Assembly (NCBI RefSeq): GCF_049243985.1
Contig: NC_135386.1
Span: 18,506,202 to 18,570,201, forward strand
Length of the DNA: 64,000 nucleotides
Source of the DNA: Paroedura picta
Taxonomy: Eukaryota; Chordata; Lepidosauria; Squamata; Gekkonidae
Direction of reading: 5' to 3'
Under the pieces are notes generated by a model, which did no database searches, was not told where the DNA came from, and saw only the letters and a list, made by a program, of their open reading frames with translations. The position numbers were made by a program, and so were the translations under genes. Positions 32,760 through 42,990 of the stretch are shown here, in pieces. How positions within the stretch are numbered: position 1 is the first letter of the stretch; each line of letters starts with the position of its first letter.

Positions 32760-33172
32760 CCAGAAGAGCCTGCCCCCTTAATGAGATAACACGGCTGATA
32801 TTTTTTATCGGCGGTTGTATTTGGCTGTTCCTTGCCCTTGAGCGGTTTGTTAACATCCTGTTTCGGTTGTGATTAATCTGAGCCTAATCTCTGCCTCTCC
32901 ACATTTTTTATATATAGAAAAACACAGACTTTGTTTCGCCTGCATTGATGAAGGTGGTTGTTATTAATGGTCCTAAGCAGAGCTGGCTGGGAATTGAAAT
33001 GTATTATTATTAATTTTTACCTTGTCTTGGAATGAAAACAGGGTGATTTGCTCCAGTTTTAATTGCTGCTGGATGAGTACTTGGGCTGCTGTTTGATGCC
33101 TAATAGGATTGTGTGAGATGATTATTCATATCCTTAACATTGTTTTTAATCTTCTTATTAACGCTTCTGAAT
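32760..33172. other. AT-rich single-copy island in GLCE intron 2 (candidate enhancer)
   Basis: About 400 bp of AT-rich sequence with TTAATGAGATAA, GTGATTAATCTGAGCC, GTTATTAATGG, TATTATTATTAATT, TTTTAATTGC and CTTATTAACG. Homeodomain cores are dense, no repeat is recognised and there is no open frame. A CR1 tail starts at its right edge. Confidence 0.35.
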
Positions 33173-33173
33173 C

Positions 33174-33330
33174 AAGTCATAGAATCACAGAATCATAGAG
33201 TTGGAAGGGGCCACGCAGGCCATCTAGTCCAACCCCCTGCTCAACGCAGGATCAGCTTTAAACATCCTAAAGCATCCCAGAAAAGTGTATATCCAACCTT
33301 TGCTTGAAGACTGCCAGTGAGTCCCGAAAC
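33174..33330 (-). repeat. CR1 LINE 3' end, reverse orientation
   Basis: AGAATCACAGAATCATAGAG, TTGGAAGGGGCCA and CATCTAGTCCAACCCCCTGC. The AGAATCAC repeat is the CR1 terminal repeat in reverse complement. Confidence 0.9.
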
Positions 33331-33464
33331 AGGCTTTGTTATCCCGGAATCCTGTTCAGCAGGCATTATAGGGAATTCCTCCTTTGGCTTGCAAGGACTG
33401 GACAGTAAACATTATTTGGTGTTTACGGGCTGCCGCCCACATGTGCTGGTGTGTGGTTTTAGTG

Positions 33465-33690
33465 TAGTGTGGCTGCCCCCAGCAGCCTGGCCAACTCTGT
33501 GGCACAAGTGTGCAGAATCTAAGCAGACTTGGCCCTGGTTAGTCCCTGGGTGGGGGAGCACCAGGGAAGGGCGGGGCTGCTGCACAGAGGCAGGTCATGG
33601 CAGTCCACCTTGGACGGATCCTTGCCTTGAAAATCCTTCCGGGCTTGCTGGAAGGCAGCTGGGACTTGAAAGCACAGCGGGGGGGAACCA
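33465..33690 (+). repeat. 5S-rRNA-derived SINE
   Basis: The 5S-like head AATCTAAGCAGACTTGGCCC, TGGTTAGTCCCTGGGTGGG and CACCAGGGAAGGGC is followed by a body GCAGGTCATGGCAGTCCACC, TTGCCTTGAAAATCC and CAGCTGGGACTTGAAAGCA. This is a composite SINE typical of lizards. Confidence 0.75.
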
Positions 33691-34788
33691 ACTTGTCCTG
33701 TTCTGCCCTCTCCAGTGGCTCAGAAGGAAACCTGGAGCTGTGTCTTCTCCCCCTCCTGTTGAGCCTTGCTTTGGCTCCCCCCTCCTCTCCCCAGTTTTGT
33801 TCCAGATACCGATCGAGCGAGAAGAGAAGCTTTATTTAGTGGAGCTAATACAGCGTGTTTAATAATTCAGTGTTTGTGACCTCCAAAATACTAATCGTGG
33901 GCCCTGTGCAGCAACCCAGAGAAGTAATTTGCCTCCTAGCCTGCCGGGGGAAATGGATCCAGTTATAGGAGAACTGTGTGGGAAGGCTGAGAATGAGGGG
34001 ACGGGGAGGAATTCTAAGGCATCCTGGTCACAGCACTGTATTGTGTAGATGGGGGGGGGGCCTCTATTAGCACTCCTTTAGCACTCCTTTCTCCCCCCCC
34101 CGCCACATCTGGGAAGGGGGAAGGGCACCCCAGTCTCAGGGGCTGGTTCTTTATAGAGCTTCACACGGAAGCACCGGTCAGATAAATGGGGGTGTTCTTC
34201 GCAGCCAAGCGAGATGAACACAAATTCATACCTGGTAAACTCAGGGTGGGTGAGACGTGAATTGTATACCTCTGGCTGGCCGGCCAAGCACCTCCGCTTG
34301 CAATTCCAGTTTCTCCCTGACAAGCAGAGCCCAGTTATCAGCGCCTAAGTGCCACCTGGAGGCTCTGTGGAGTGCTAAGGAGGGCATTTCTCCAGACTCC
34401 TTTTGAGGTGCTAATAGAATTCTGACAGCCGCGATCTAGCAGCTGCGCACTGTCGTGTTGGGTGTGAGGGATGCAGGAAGGAAGCCCCTGTAAACCTGGA
34501 GCTGGGAAGGAAAAAGGGATGCAGGCCTAGGGGTGGGGCGTGGGGTGGGGGCAGAGGCAGATGTGGGTGGCTTCACTGCTTTAAAACAAGTAGTCAAGTC
34601 CAGGAGACCCAGAAGACGACAGGGGCATAAACCTCTGAGAGTCAGAGCTCGCTTTGTCAGGTACAAGGCAGAATAGGGATCTGAGAATCCTTCTGCCCCA
34701 GTAAGAAGGTGGGAGGGGGGGAGGCGAAGAAGAGAATGCCTGCGATGCAAAATCAGTCTGATTACCGCAGAAGAGCAACACTTTAGGG

Positions 34789-34924
34789 CAGGGGTAGTCA
34801 AACTGCGGCCCTCCAGATGTCCATGGACTACAATTCCCAGGAGCCCCTGCCAGCATTCGCTGGCAGGGGCTCCTGGGAATTGTAGTCCATGGACATCTGG
34901 AGGGCCGCAGTTTGATTACCCCTG
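34789..34924. mobile_element. Foldback hAT-type MITE
   Basis: A 136-bp palindrome starting CAGGGGTAGTCAAACTG and ending CAGTTTGATTACCCCTG. Target duplication CTTTAGGG (34781-34788) / CTATAGGG (34925-34932). Confidence 0.9.
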
Positions 34925-37043
34925 CTATAGGGGCAGAAAATTGGCATATCTGGGGAGGTAAGAATCCTCAGCCCCTGTTGGATGCAAAGGTACAATGCAA
35001 AATATAATCCGTGGCACGACCGTATGCCAAGCACTGCCGACAGCACTCAGCTCATTCCGACCGTCTCGGCATAAGGTGCGCAGGTGTGGCCTTAATTCAT
35101 GGCGCTTTTTGGCTTGCCGACGGAACACACAGGGCAGCGGCCTCAGCACTTTCTTTTTACGTCTTTTTCCATTTTCTTGGTTTGCGTCGAAGAATTTCTC
35201 CGAAACCTGGGCGCTTCCCGCTTGCCGGATCAAATTGCTTCATTACATATTGGAATAAATTGCTTCCTATAAATGAGTTGGGAGAGCTTTTGGCTATAAA
35301 ATGCTGGATGACCTTGTGCTTTAATTAGAAAGCTCCCTGCGTAAGACTGAGGCTGGAAAAACGGGGGGGGGGGGTGTTTGCGCACAGGCTGCAACGAACT
35401 GCGGGAAGCCCCGGAAGATCTGTGGGTTTCATTCTTGCCTTCCTTGCATGTTCAGCAATAAATCTGCCTGGGAACGATTCAGCCCCATCAGTATCTTCCA
35501 ACAGAAATATTAGCTTGGAGCGAGCGGCCGTTCATTTGTGAATGGCAAAGGACGAGTTAGAAGTAGCGGGCGTTTTAGGACATTTATCACAGTCGATAGC
35601 CGCGAGGTGTGGAATCAAAAGGGCAAAACGCAGACTTATCTGAACATAGATTTTTTTGGTCGCCACTGCTACCAGCCATCAGTCTGCCTGTCACCATGCG
35701 AAATGAGCTCGGTTGGATATTGGGAACGCCTGAAGCTGCCTCCACAGCAGTTCCGTGTCTCACCTGCTCAGTCTGGACACGGTGCACAGTCTGGACAAGC
35801 CATGTCCAGTGGTAGAAACAACTTCAAGAAGACTTTCCTAGTGGAAGGGGCCAGAGCGATGCGCTGATGCTGTCCCACATTGTTGCCGATGTTGTGAACG
35901 CCCGGCTCTGGAGAGGCACAAGGGCCCCGGTTTTTCCAGACAGCCTTGCCGTATTGCCCACAGTGTCCACCAACCCTTTTCCTCGTGCCCGCCAAAGTTT
36001 TTAGAAAATCGGCAGGGCCTTCCTCCCGGAACGCTTCTGATTCGCTACTGGAGATTTGATTAGTTCTGTAGATTTTTTGCAAGCGTGGCTTCAGCGTCAG
36101 TGGCCACCTCGGCACAAGGACCTTCCCCGTGTGACGGAAGGTAAGATGCCGCCCCCGCCATCTGGTCGGCTCTGCCTCCCACGGTAGCCAGTTTGTGGCA
36201 CACGGTGCCGCCTCACAATTCCAAAGCTTCAAAGAGGCTGGGGACGCCTGGCGTCTCCCCGGCTTTTGACGCAGATGCCCCACGTTGGACGAGGGGAGGC
36301 ACGCAAGCTGCCTGGCTGTTTCCTCTAAAAATACAGCTCTTCTGCTTCGCACAAGGCCGAGATGCCGCCTCCATGCTGGCAGGGAAATGGGTGTTTCCCC
36401 TCGCTTTGGGATCCCACCAGCGGAGGGACAGAGGGCTGCTTGTTGCTGTCTCGGCCGCTTCCTGTCAACAGGATCTGTCTGCTGCTTTCCTCAGCCTGGA
36501 GAGTCCGGCTGGGGAGTTGCTGCCACCTTTTCCGAAGCCAGGCCCCTAGAGAAAGTCACGCTGCCCGGTGCGGCGAAAGCCACCGGTGTTAAAAAACAAA
36601 GCCTTGTGTGGTGAAAGACAGAGAAATCGTGTGGGAATCAAGCCGGGGGGGAGTCCCTTGAGGTCATCTGCCTCGCGTCTTTGTGTCTTCTTTGGGGACT
36701 GCTAAGCTGCAAAACCCCTCCTGCAATCTGCTCTGTTTTGGGGAGGAGGCCTGGGCAGGGTTATGCTGGCCACGCTATTTTTAACCCTAATGATCGGATG
36801 GGGGTGGGGGTGTCTCTCCTCCATCATAAAATGGCTCGTAATAACCTGTTCTAAAAATGTAAAGTAACGGGCATGTAAAAATACATTGAAAGATAGATAG
36901 ATACGGCAGTTTTCCTTCCCATAATAGCTTAATTAAATTTTTAAAAATGTTTACTACCGAAGTGACCTTTACTTTGGGTGGACGCCAGAGAAGGAACCCC
37001 CCCCCCCAGTGTATTGGTTGAAGTCATCTTAAAAAGCATTAAA

Positions 37044-37204
37044 AAAATATTCAGAACCAAGTTTTATTCAAGTTGTGAGGCTTCGTGTGTGCACGCACGT
37101 CTTCGGACACACACACACAAAAGCTTCTACCCAGAGTAAAACTGCGTTGATCCTAAAGGTGCTCCAGGGTCAAACTTTGCTCTGCTGCTTCAGACCAACA
37201 TGGC
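37044..37204. repeat. Palindromic dispersed repeat
   Basis: The left arm is AGTTTTATTCAAGTTGTGAG. The centre has CACGCACGTCTTCGGACAC. The right arm has CTAAAGGTGCTCCAGGGTC and ends CTGCTGCTTCAGACCAACAT. Confidence 0.65.
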
Positions 37205-37214
37205 CACCCCTGGA

Positions 37215-37365
37215 AGCTGACCCAGCAGGGCTCTTCTGATGTTCTTCTGAAGGCCTCAGACTCTCTGCCCTGCTCTTGGCCCTCCAGAGGACCTGCTTGG
37301 CCTCTCTGTGTGGGGTAGGAGGCTGGTCTAGACGGACCTTCACTGGTCTGATCCGCAGGGCTGTC
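37215..37365 (+). repeat. LINE-tail-like unit
   Basis: GACCCAGCAGGGCTCTTCTG, GGCCTCAGACTCTCTGCCCT, then GGCTGGTCTAGACGGACCTT. Same unit as 7928-8270 and 50540-51010. Confidence 0.6.
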
Positions 37366-37645
37366 CTGGAGTGCTGGCCAAGGCCTTGAGCCTCCACTCC
37401 CCTGTCTTGTGGCTGCACTTTTCAGGGACAGGCTGGGCCAACGTGGTAATCTGAGACAACAAAGTTTGCCTGTCGGTCCTCTTCGCATTCAGGCCCTGTG
37501 GGTGGGGGAGCTGCCAGTTCTTCCTCTGGCTGGGCATGGCGTGAGTGTTTGGCAGAAGCCGCCCTTACCTTCCTGCGTGGTCAGAGCAGTGGGGGTCTGC
37601 CCAATATAAGCCTCTTTCTTTTCTCCTCCTCCTCCTCCTCTCCAG

Positions 37646-38235
37646 GTATGATGTGAATATGCGTTGCCTGGCGACTCGGGTCAACTATAAGACCCTGATT
37701 GTCATCTGCGTCGTCTTCACCCTGGTCACGGTCCTGCTGTGGAACAGATGCTCCAGTGACCGGGCGGCGCTCTTCCCGCGCGAGGGAAACGCCGTCTTCC
37801 GCGCGGACGGGCCGGACAAGCGAGCGGCCGCCTCGGAGAGCGGCAACGATGTGAACAGTCCGGCCAAGCAGCAGAGCGAGGAGGCCTCTCCCCAAGAGCA
37901 GCAGAAGGCTCCCCCCGTGGTCGGCGGCTTCAACGGGCTCAAAGGCCCCGGCCTGAAGTACGAGGAGATTGACTGCCTGGTCAATGAGGAGTACACCGTC
38001 AAAGGCCGGCGGGAGGGGGCCGAGGTCTTCCTGCCCTTCTCCTGGGTGGAGAAGTACTTTGAGGTCTACGGGAAGGTGGCCCAGTACGATGGCTACGACC
38101 GCTTTGAGTTCTCGCACAGCTACTCGAAGGTGTATGCCCAGAGAGCGCCCTACCACCCGGACGGCGTCTTCATGTCCTTCGAAGGCTACAACGTGGAGGT
38201 CCGGGACCGCGTGAAGTGCATCAGCGGTGTCGAAG
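37646..38235 (+). CDS. GLCE: GLCE first coding exon
   Basis: The exon starts after CCAG at 37646; the start codon is at 37659. A minimal upstream frame ATGATGTGA (37648-37656) ends two bases before it. It encodes the signal anchor, the stem and the N-terminal catalytic region through ISGVEG. The donor is GTCAGC at 38236, followed at once by a long pyrimidine tract (38240-38282). Confidence 0.95.
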
Positions 38236-41200
38236 GTCAGCTTCTCTTCCTCCTCTTCTTTCTTCTCCTCTTCCTCCTCCATCGTCTGGGCCAGTACAGT
38301 ATATGGGCATGAAATGAATGCTGGTCGGTTCTTGGAGTAAGGGCAGGAGATAAACGAGGCAGAGATGGAAAGGAAAGCCAGAGTAGGAATAGTGTAACTC
38401 AGATGGAGCAGTGGTCTGACTCTTGATATAAATAAAACATAATAATTATTATTATTGATAAAGCGCCCTCGTATGGCAGTGCCATAAAGAGGTCTAGGTC
38501 CATGGGCAGTTGTCGTGCTTGACGTTGTGCCCCTCAGGAGTGCAGTCGGGAACGGGAAAGGGCTAGGAGGAGGACAGAGTTCAAGTCCAGGGGCACCTTT
38601 CCGACCCACAAGGATTCCTTCAAGGGGCAGGCTTTCAGGGGCAGGCTCACTTCCTCGGATGCAATGAAAGGGGCAGGGGGTGAGCAGCAGCATCCTACAG
38701 CCTGCAGCATGTTGACGCTCCTCAGCAGATGCAAGGGCCAAGCAGGGATAACAAGCTTGGTGTACAAGGTTGCCATTTCTTTGGGTTTAATTCCAGGGAG
38801 AAACAGAGTGAGGGGAAGTAACGTGTCAAAACAGGCTGGTGTCTCCTTTGCCGTCGCACTCCTGCAGTTCTCATGACCGTTCCTGGTGTGTCTGTCTTCT
38901 CTCCCCGTGTTGTCGCAGGTGTGCCGCTGTCCACCCAGTGGGGGCCCCAAGGCTATTTCTACCCCATCCAGATCGCTCAGTACGGGCTCAGCCACTACAG
39001 CAAGAACCTGACCGAGAAACCGCCTCACGTCGAGGTGTACGAAACGGCCGAGGAGAAGGAGCCAGGCAGCCGGGCAGGCGACTGGGCCGTCCCCAGAGGC
39101 TGCTCCGTCACCACCTTGCCCGAAAAGTCCCGGTTCACAAACGTTAAGCAGTTTGTGGTCCCAGGTGGGTTGGTGCTGGGGAATTGGGCTGCCCCTGCCT
39201 TTCTCCGCATGGTCCGGGCTCCGTTGCCTCTCAAGGGGAGCTAGGCAGCTGAGCTGGGGGGAGGTCAGAGGACTTGGCTACTCCTCCTGCAAGACCCGAC
39301 CCCAGACTTCTGCTGGTGCTGGAGAGAGCCTGCAATCCCTACCTTATTTTATTTATTTAAAAATATATAATGTTGGAGTTGACATCGGCCGTTACACTTT
39401 CCCTCTGTAAACGGAAGAAGAAAAGCAAAATATTCAACAACACTCTTCAAACTGCGAGGCAGAATTGACCTTTCAGACATCATATAGCTTAATTTTAAAA
39501 ACTTGATAAGGATTTTTTAAAAACTATTCTCACATAATATTATGCTGTACAAAGGTCTTGCCCAGATAGTTTACGCCAGGGGGAGAGATGACGGTGAAGG
39601 AGTTTTAGAGACGAGAGCCTGGGTTTTGTAGTCGTGCAGGGATTGAGGCTTTTCCCAAGGATTTTGTCACCTTTCCTGATGGAGAAAAGTGGGCAAGTTT
39701 GGGGTGGGTGGGGGGAGGACATGGACACAAATCCCTGTGGAATAGCTTCTCTGTGAATGAGGCAGGAGCTTGGTAAAGTGAGCTCTCGTGGGGCAATCTG
39801 CAGCAGAGGTTGATGATAATTCCGATGTGTTCTGTAGACGTGCAACATGAGGACGTGTTCACGGTTTAAACGTGAATCGCTTTGGCGGCCGTTGATACGT
39901 CACAATATGTTTGATACTTCAGTTCTTTCCAGGCCTCAAGGTTCAGCACGATGTCCTAGAATATGGCTAGTCCTCGTGCCTCTGTCCTGCCCAAGCAACA
40001 CGCTTATCTTTCCCTGGCTTTTCTGTTCCTGATTTATTCCCTGCCTGTCAGACTGCAACAATCGAGGCGCGTCTTCCGAGGGAAGGCAGCTGCTTGCCTT
40101 CAGTGTCTTGGGGAGTCTGCTGCTCACAGAAAACCAGGGCTTTGTAGATCCTGTAAATATGCCAAATAGGACTATTCAGATGGTAACGAAGCGATGAATA
40201 ATGCATTCTGCCTTGTTAAGGCAGTAAAATAAGCTTGGGCTTGGGAGGATGCCGTGGTCCCAGATACTTCCGTTTTCACCCAGCCAGTCGTCCCCCCCCC
40301 CCCCCCGCTCACATCACGGTTTCCAGACGTTTTGGATTTCGGCTCATCTCCCAGTCACCCTCTGAAACGGGCGGAGGAACTGCTAGTGGTCCTCACAAAG
40401 CGAGCAGGTTCGGCAAAATGTTTCTAGCCCCCCTAAGGAAGGCGAAGGGAGACATGTTGCCGAGGGGGCTGGCTCAGTCCCCGAGAAGGTGGGGGGCTGG
40501 ACTGGATGGCCCTCGGTGGTCTCTTCCAGCACTGTGTGTTTCCGAATCAAACACACAATTGTAGCACTTTAGAGATGATTAAAAGTTTCAGGGGAAAAGC
40601 TTTCCAGATGCAGAAGCTCCCTAGATGGCAAAGGGCTTGTGGGTCTCTCGGGTGCTGTGGGGCTTGAGTCTGGCAGTTCTGCTGGAGAGCTGCTTTTTTG
40701 GCTCCCCACTTTCCACTGCCCAAAGGAGTCTCAAAGCAGCTTCCACTCGCCTTCCCTTCCTCTCCCCACAACAGACACCCTGTGAGGTAGGCGGGGCAGA
40801 GGGAGCTCTGAGAGAACTGGGGTTGGCCCAAAGTCACCCTGTTGCCATCCCACACAGCAGCCCTTGGAAGCAAACACACCAGGCTTCCATTTTCCCTTCG
40901 TGCTGAAAGGAAACAGCCCTTTGCGACTCAAATTTTCCGTTTTTGTGTGTGACGTTCGCCCTCCCCCTTTGTTATCCAGACAGCCTCATTGGGGGGGGGG
41001 GCCTAATGCATTTCCTCCGGCTAATCAATAGCCATTAGGATTAATGAGTCCATTACCTTAAAAGACAATGAAGTAATTTTAGCCAGTCCCTTTGCCCGGG
41101 GCCTGCGAGGCCAGGCCAGGCCAGGCCAGGCAGCAGAGAGTGGAAGGAGGGGGAGCTTCGGGCCTGCCTGCCTCCCCACGGTGGGCTTCGGGGGAGCCGA

Positions 41201-42990
41201 GGGGCCGAGTCCTCACCGCCCTCCAGGAAGAGCCAGCAGGCCCTCCTGAGGACGCCCCAGTGTGCCCCAGGCTTCTTTGGCCCCAGGCTGGGAATGGCTC
41301 TGCGAGGCTTAGTCTGAGGGGGCTTCTCTGGTCTCTCTGGCACCAGCCTCTCTCCCTGCAGCCCTGGGCAAAAGCAGCAGGAAGCGGTTTTGGGCACTGC
41401 AGGAGAGCAGCTTTGCCCTGTCCAGCCTGGCACCACCCGGGGTGTGCCCGTGTGTTTGGGCCTCGAGAGCCAGCGTGGTACCGTGGTTAAGACCAGCGGC
41501 CTCTAGTCTGGAAATCCAGAGAGCCGGGTTTGATTCCCCACTCCTCCTCCACGCGTAGCCAGATGAGCGACTGTCGGAGTTCTTCTTGTAGAGCAGTTCT
41601 GTCAGAGCTCTCGCAGCCCCGCCCATTGTGGGGAGAGGAAGGGAAGGGATTTGGAAGCTGCTTGGAGGCTCCTTCTTCGAAGTTCTGGTGTTTAACTTGA
41701 CAATGCCGTGCTTGTGTGGGTGAAAGGCGGACTCTGGGCGGTTGGGTCTAACCCAGCAGAGTGGCCAATAATTGTCAGTAATGAGCTGATGGGAGTGCTA
41801 ATTGGCACAAAAGGCCTTAAAATGGGTGTTTGGGCTGGCAGGCAGGCCAGGAGGCATGGCTGTCTCCATCCATCATCATCAACGAACACACACACAGACA
41901 CACACACACACACAAATCTTTGCTTGACCCTCTAACCAATGTTGCCTTCTTTTCCTTTCACTTAGAAAATTCCGAGGGGGCGTCCCTGCAGCTTGGGAAT
42001 GCAAGGGATTTCATCATTTCTTTGGACATCAAATTCGTGACGAACGGGAGCCTTTCGGTGGTTCTGGAGACCACGGAGAAGAACCAGCTCTTCACGGTGC
42101 ACTACGTCACGAACTCCCAGCTGATCGCGTTCAAGGACAGAAGCATCACCTACGGCATCGGGCCCCGGACGAGCTGGAGCACCCTCACGCGAGACCTGGT
42201 GACGGACCTCCGGAAGGGGGTGGGCCTCTCGAACACGAAAGCCGTCAAGCAGACCAAAATCCTGCCCAAGCGGGTGCTGAGGCTGGTGGTGAAGGGGAGG
42301 GGCCTCCTGGACAACGTCACCATCTCCACCACGGCCCACATGGCGGCCTTTTTCGCGGCCAGCGATTGGCTGGTGAGGAACCAGGACGAGAAGGGCGGGT
42401 GGCCCATCATGGTGACCCGCAAGCTGGGGGAGGGCTTCAAGTCTCTGGAGCCGGGCTGGTACTCCGCCATGGCCCAAGGGCAGGCCATCTCCACCCTCGT
42501 CCGGGCCTATCTGCTCACCAAGGACCACTCCTTCCTCGGCGCGGCCCTGCGGGCGACGGCGCCTTACAAGCTCCCGTCGGAGCAGCACGGCGTGAAGGCC
42601 GTCTTCATGGGCAGGCACGACTGGTACGAGGAGTACCCCACCTCGCCCAGCTCCTTCGTCCTGAACGGCTTCATGTACTCCCTGATCGGCCTGTACGACT
42701 TGAAGGAGACGGCGGGGGAGAAGATGGGCCGGGAGGCAAAGCTGCTCTACGACCGGGGGCTGGAGTCCCTGAAGGCCCTGCTCCCCCTCTACGACACGGG
42801 CTCGGGGACCATCTACGACCTCCGCCACTTCATGCTGGGCACGTCCCCCAACTTGGCCCGGTGGGACTACCACACCACCCACATCAACCAGCTGCAGCTG
42901 CTGAGCACCATCGACGAGTCCCCCGTCTTCAAAGAGTTCTTCAAGCGCTGGAAGAGCTACCTAAAGGGCGGGCGGGCCAAGCACAACTGA
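37659..42990 (+). CDS. GLCE: D-glucuronyl C5-epimerase (three coding exons, complete)
   Basis: GLCE converts D-glucuronic to L-iduronic acid units in heparan sulfate and heparin precursors in the Golgi lumen. Coding exons are 37659-38235, 38919-39164 and 41966-42990, 1848 bases in all, giving 615 residues plus TGA (human 617). The type II membrane topology is visible: a short cytosolic start ([11 protein letters not shown]), a signal anchor at about residues 12-28 ([17 protein letters not shown]), then a stem and the luminal enzyme. Long stretches such as [60 protein letters not shown] and [14 protein letters not shown] match human nearly exactly. The C-terminal half is the epimerase domain with its conserved tyrosines. 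N-glycosylation motifs are NLT, NGS and NVT. The start is fixed by homology and by the upstream stop. The last exon is extremely GC-rich at third positions. Confidence 0.97.
38236..38918 (+). other. GLCE: GLCE intron
   Basis: A 683-bp intron beginning with a CT-rich tract. Half of a palindromic dispersed repeat lies at 38572-38660 (AAGTCCAGGGGCACCTTTCC; its - strand carries a CCGAGGA and GAAA core). It ends TGTCGCAG. Confidence 0.8.
38919..39164 (+). CDS. GLCE: GLCE second coding exon
   Basis: Encodes [20 protein letters not shown] and continues to [13 protein letters not shown]. It contains the glycosylation motif NLT. The segment [19 protein letters not shown] replaces a lysine-rich human stretch. 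The acceptor is CGCAG and the donor GTGGGT. Confidence 0.95.
40680..40880 (-). repeat. tRNA-derived SINE, reverse orientation
   Basis: On the - strand this reads GGTGACTTTGGGCCAAC, CCTACCTCACAGGGTGTCTG, GTGGGGAGAGGAAGGGAAGG and CTTTGAGACTCCTTTGGG, the same body as 53422-53635. Confidence 0.75.
40995..41085. other. AT-rich island with clustered homeodomain cores
   Basis: CCTAATGCATTT, GGCTAATCAATAG, CCATTAGGATTAATGAG, CCATTACC and GTAATTTTAG lie within about 90 bp next to a G run. No repeat family recognised. Confidence 0.35.
41458..41690 (+). repeat. tRNA-derived SINE
   Basis: The head is GAGAGCCAGCGTGGTACCG, GTGGTTAAGACCAGCGG (A box) and GGGTTTGATTCCCCAC (B box). The body has GTGGGGAGAGGAAGGGAAGG and a CTTCTTC tail. 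Confidence 0.8.
41966..42990 (+). CDS. GLCE: GLCE terminal coding exon (epimerase domain)
   Basis: Encodes 340 residues plus TGA at 42988-42990, from [16 protein letters not shown] to the end KGGRAKHN. It carries TNGS and DNVT glycosylation motifs and the conserved blocks [39 protein letters not shown] and [14 protein letters not shown]. By eye almost every codon ends in G or C. The acceptor is CTTAG. Confidence 0.97.

Larger units (their letters stand above)
29280..37645 (+). other. GLCE: GLCE intron 2
   Basis: An 8.4-kb intron ending in a CTC-repeat pyrimidine tract (37624-37641) and CCAG. It holds the palindromic repeats at 29634, 29972 and 37044, a CR1 tail (33174-33330), a 5S-derived SINE (33465-33690), a hAT MITE (34789-34924) and a half copy (32439-32503). 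AT-rich unassigned stretches lie at 30250-31420 and 32760-33170. Confidence 0.6.
39165..41965 (+). other. GLCE: GLCE intron 4
   Basis: A 2.8-kb intron. It includes a reverse SINE (40680-40880), a homeodomain-motif-rich AT island (40995-41085), five tandem CCAGG units (about 41109-41131), a forward SINE (41458-41690) and a CA tract (41888-41915). The remainder is unassigned. It ends CACTTAG. Confidence 0.7.

Noticed and set aside
33465-33560. 5S rRNA gene
   Set aside because: Only part of 5S is present, diverged, and fused to a SINE body.
37581-38741. 386-codon open frame on the - strand
   Set aside because: Antisense shadow of the GC-rich first GLCE coding exon. It crosses the real splice donor and resembles no protein family.
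41962-42882. 306-codon - strand frame and 259-codon alternate + frame in the last GLCE exon
   Set aside because: By-products of extreme third-position GC. The GLCE frame itself is conserved with human.
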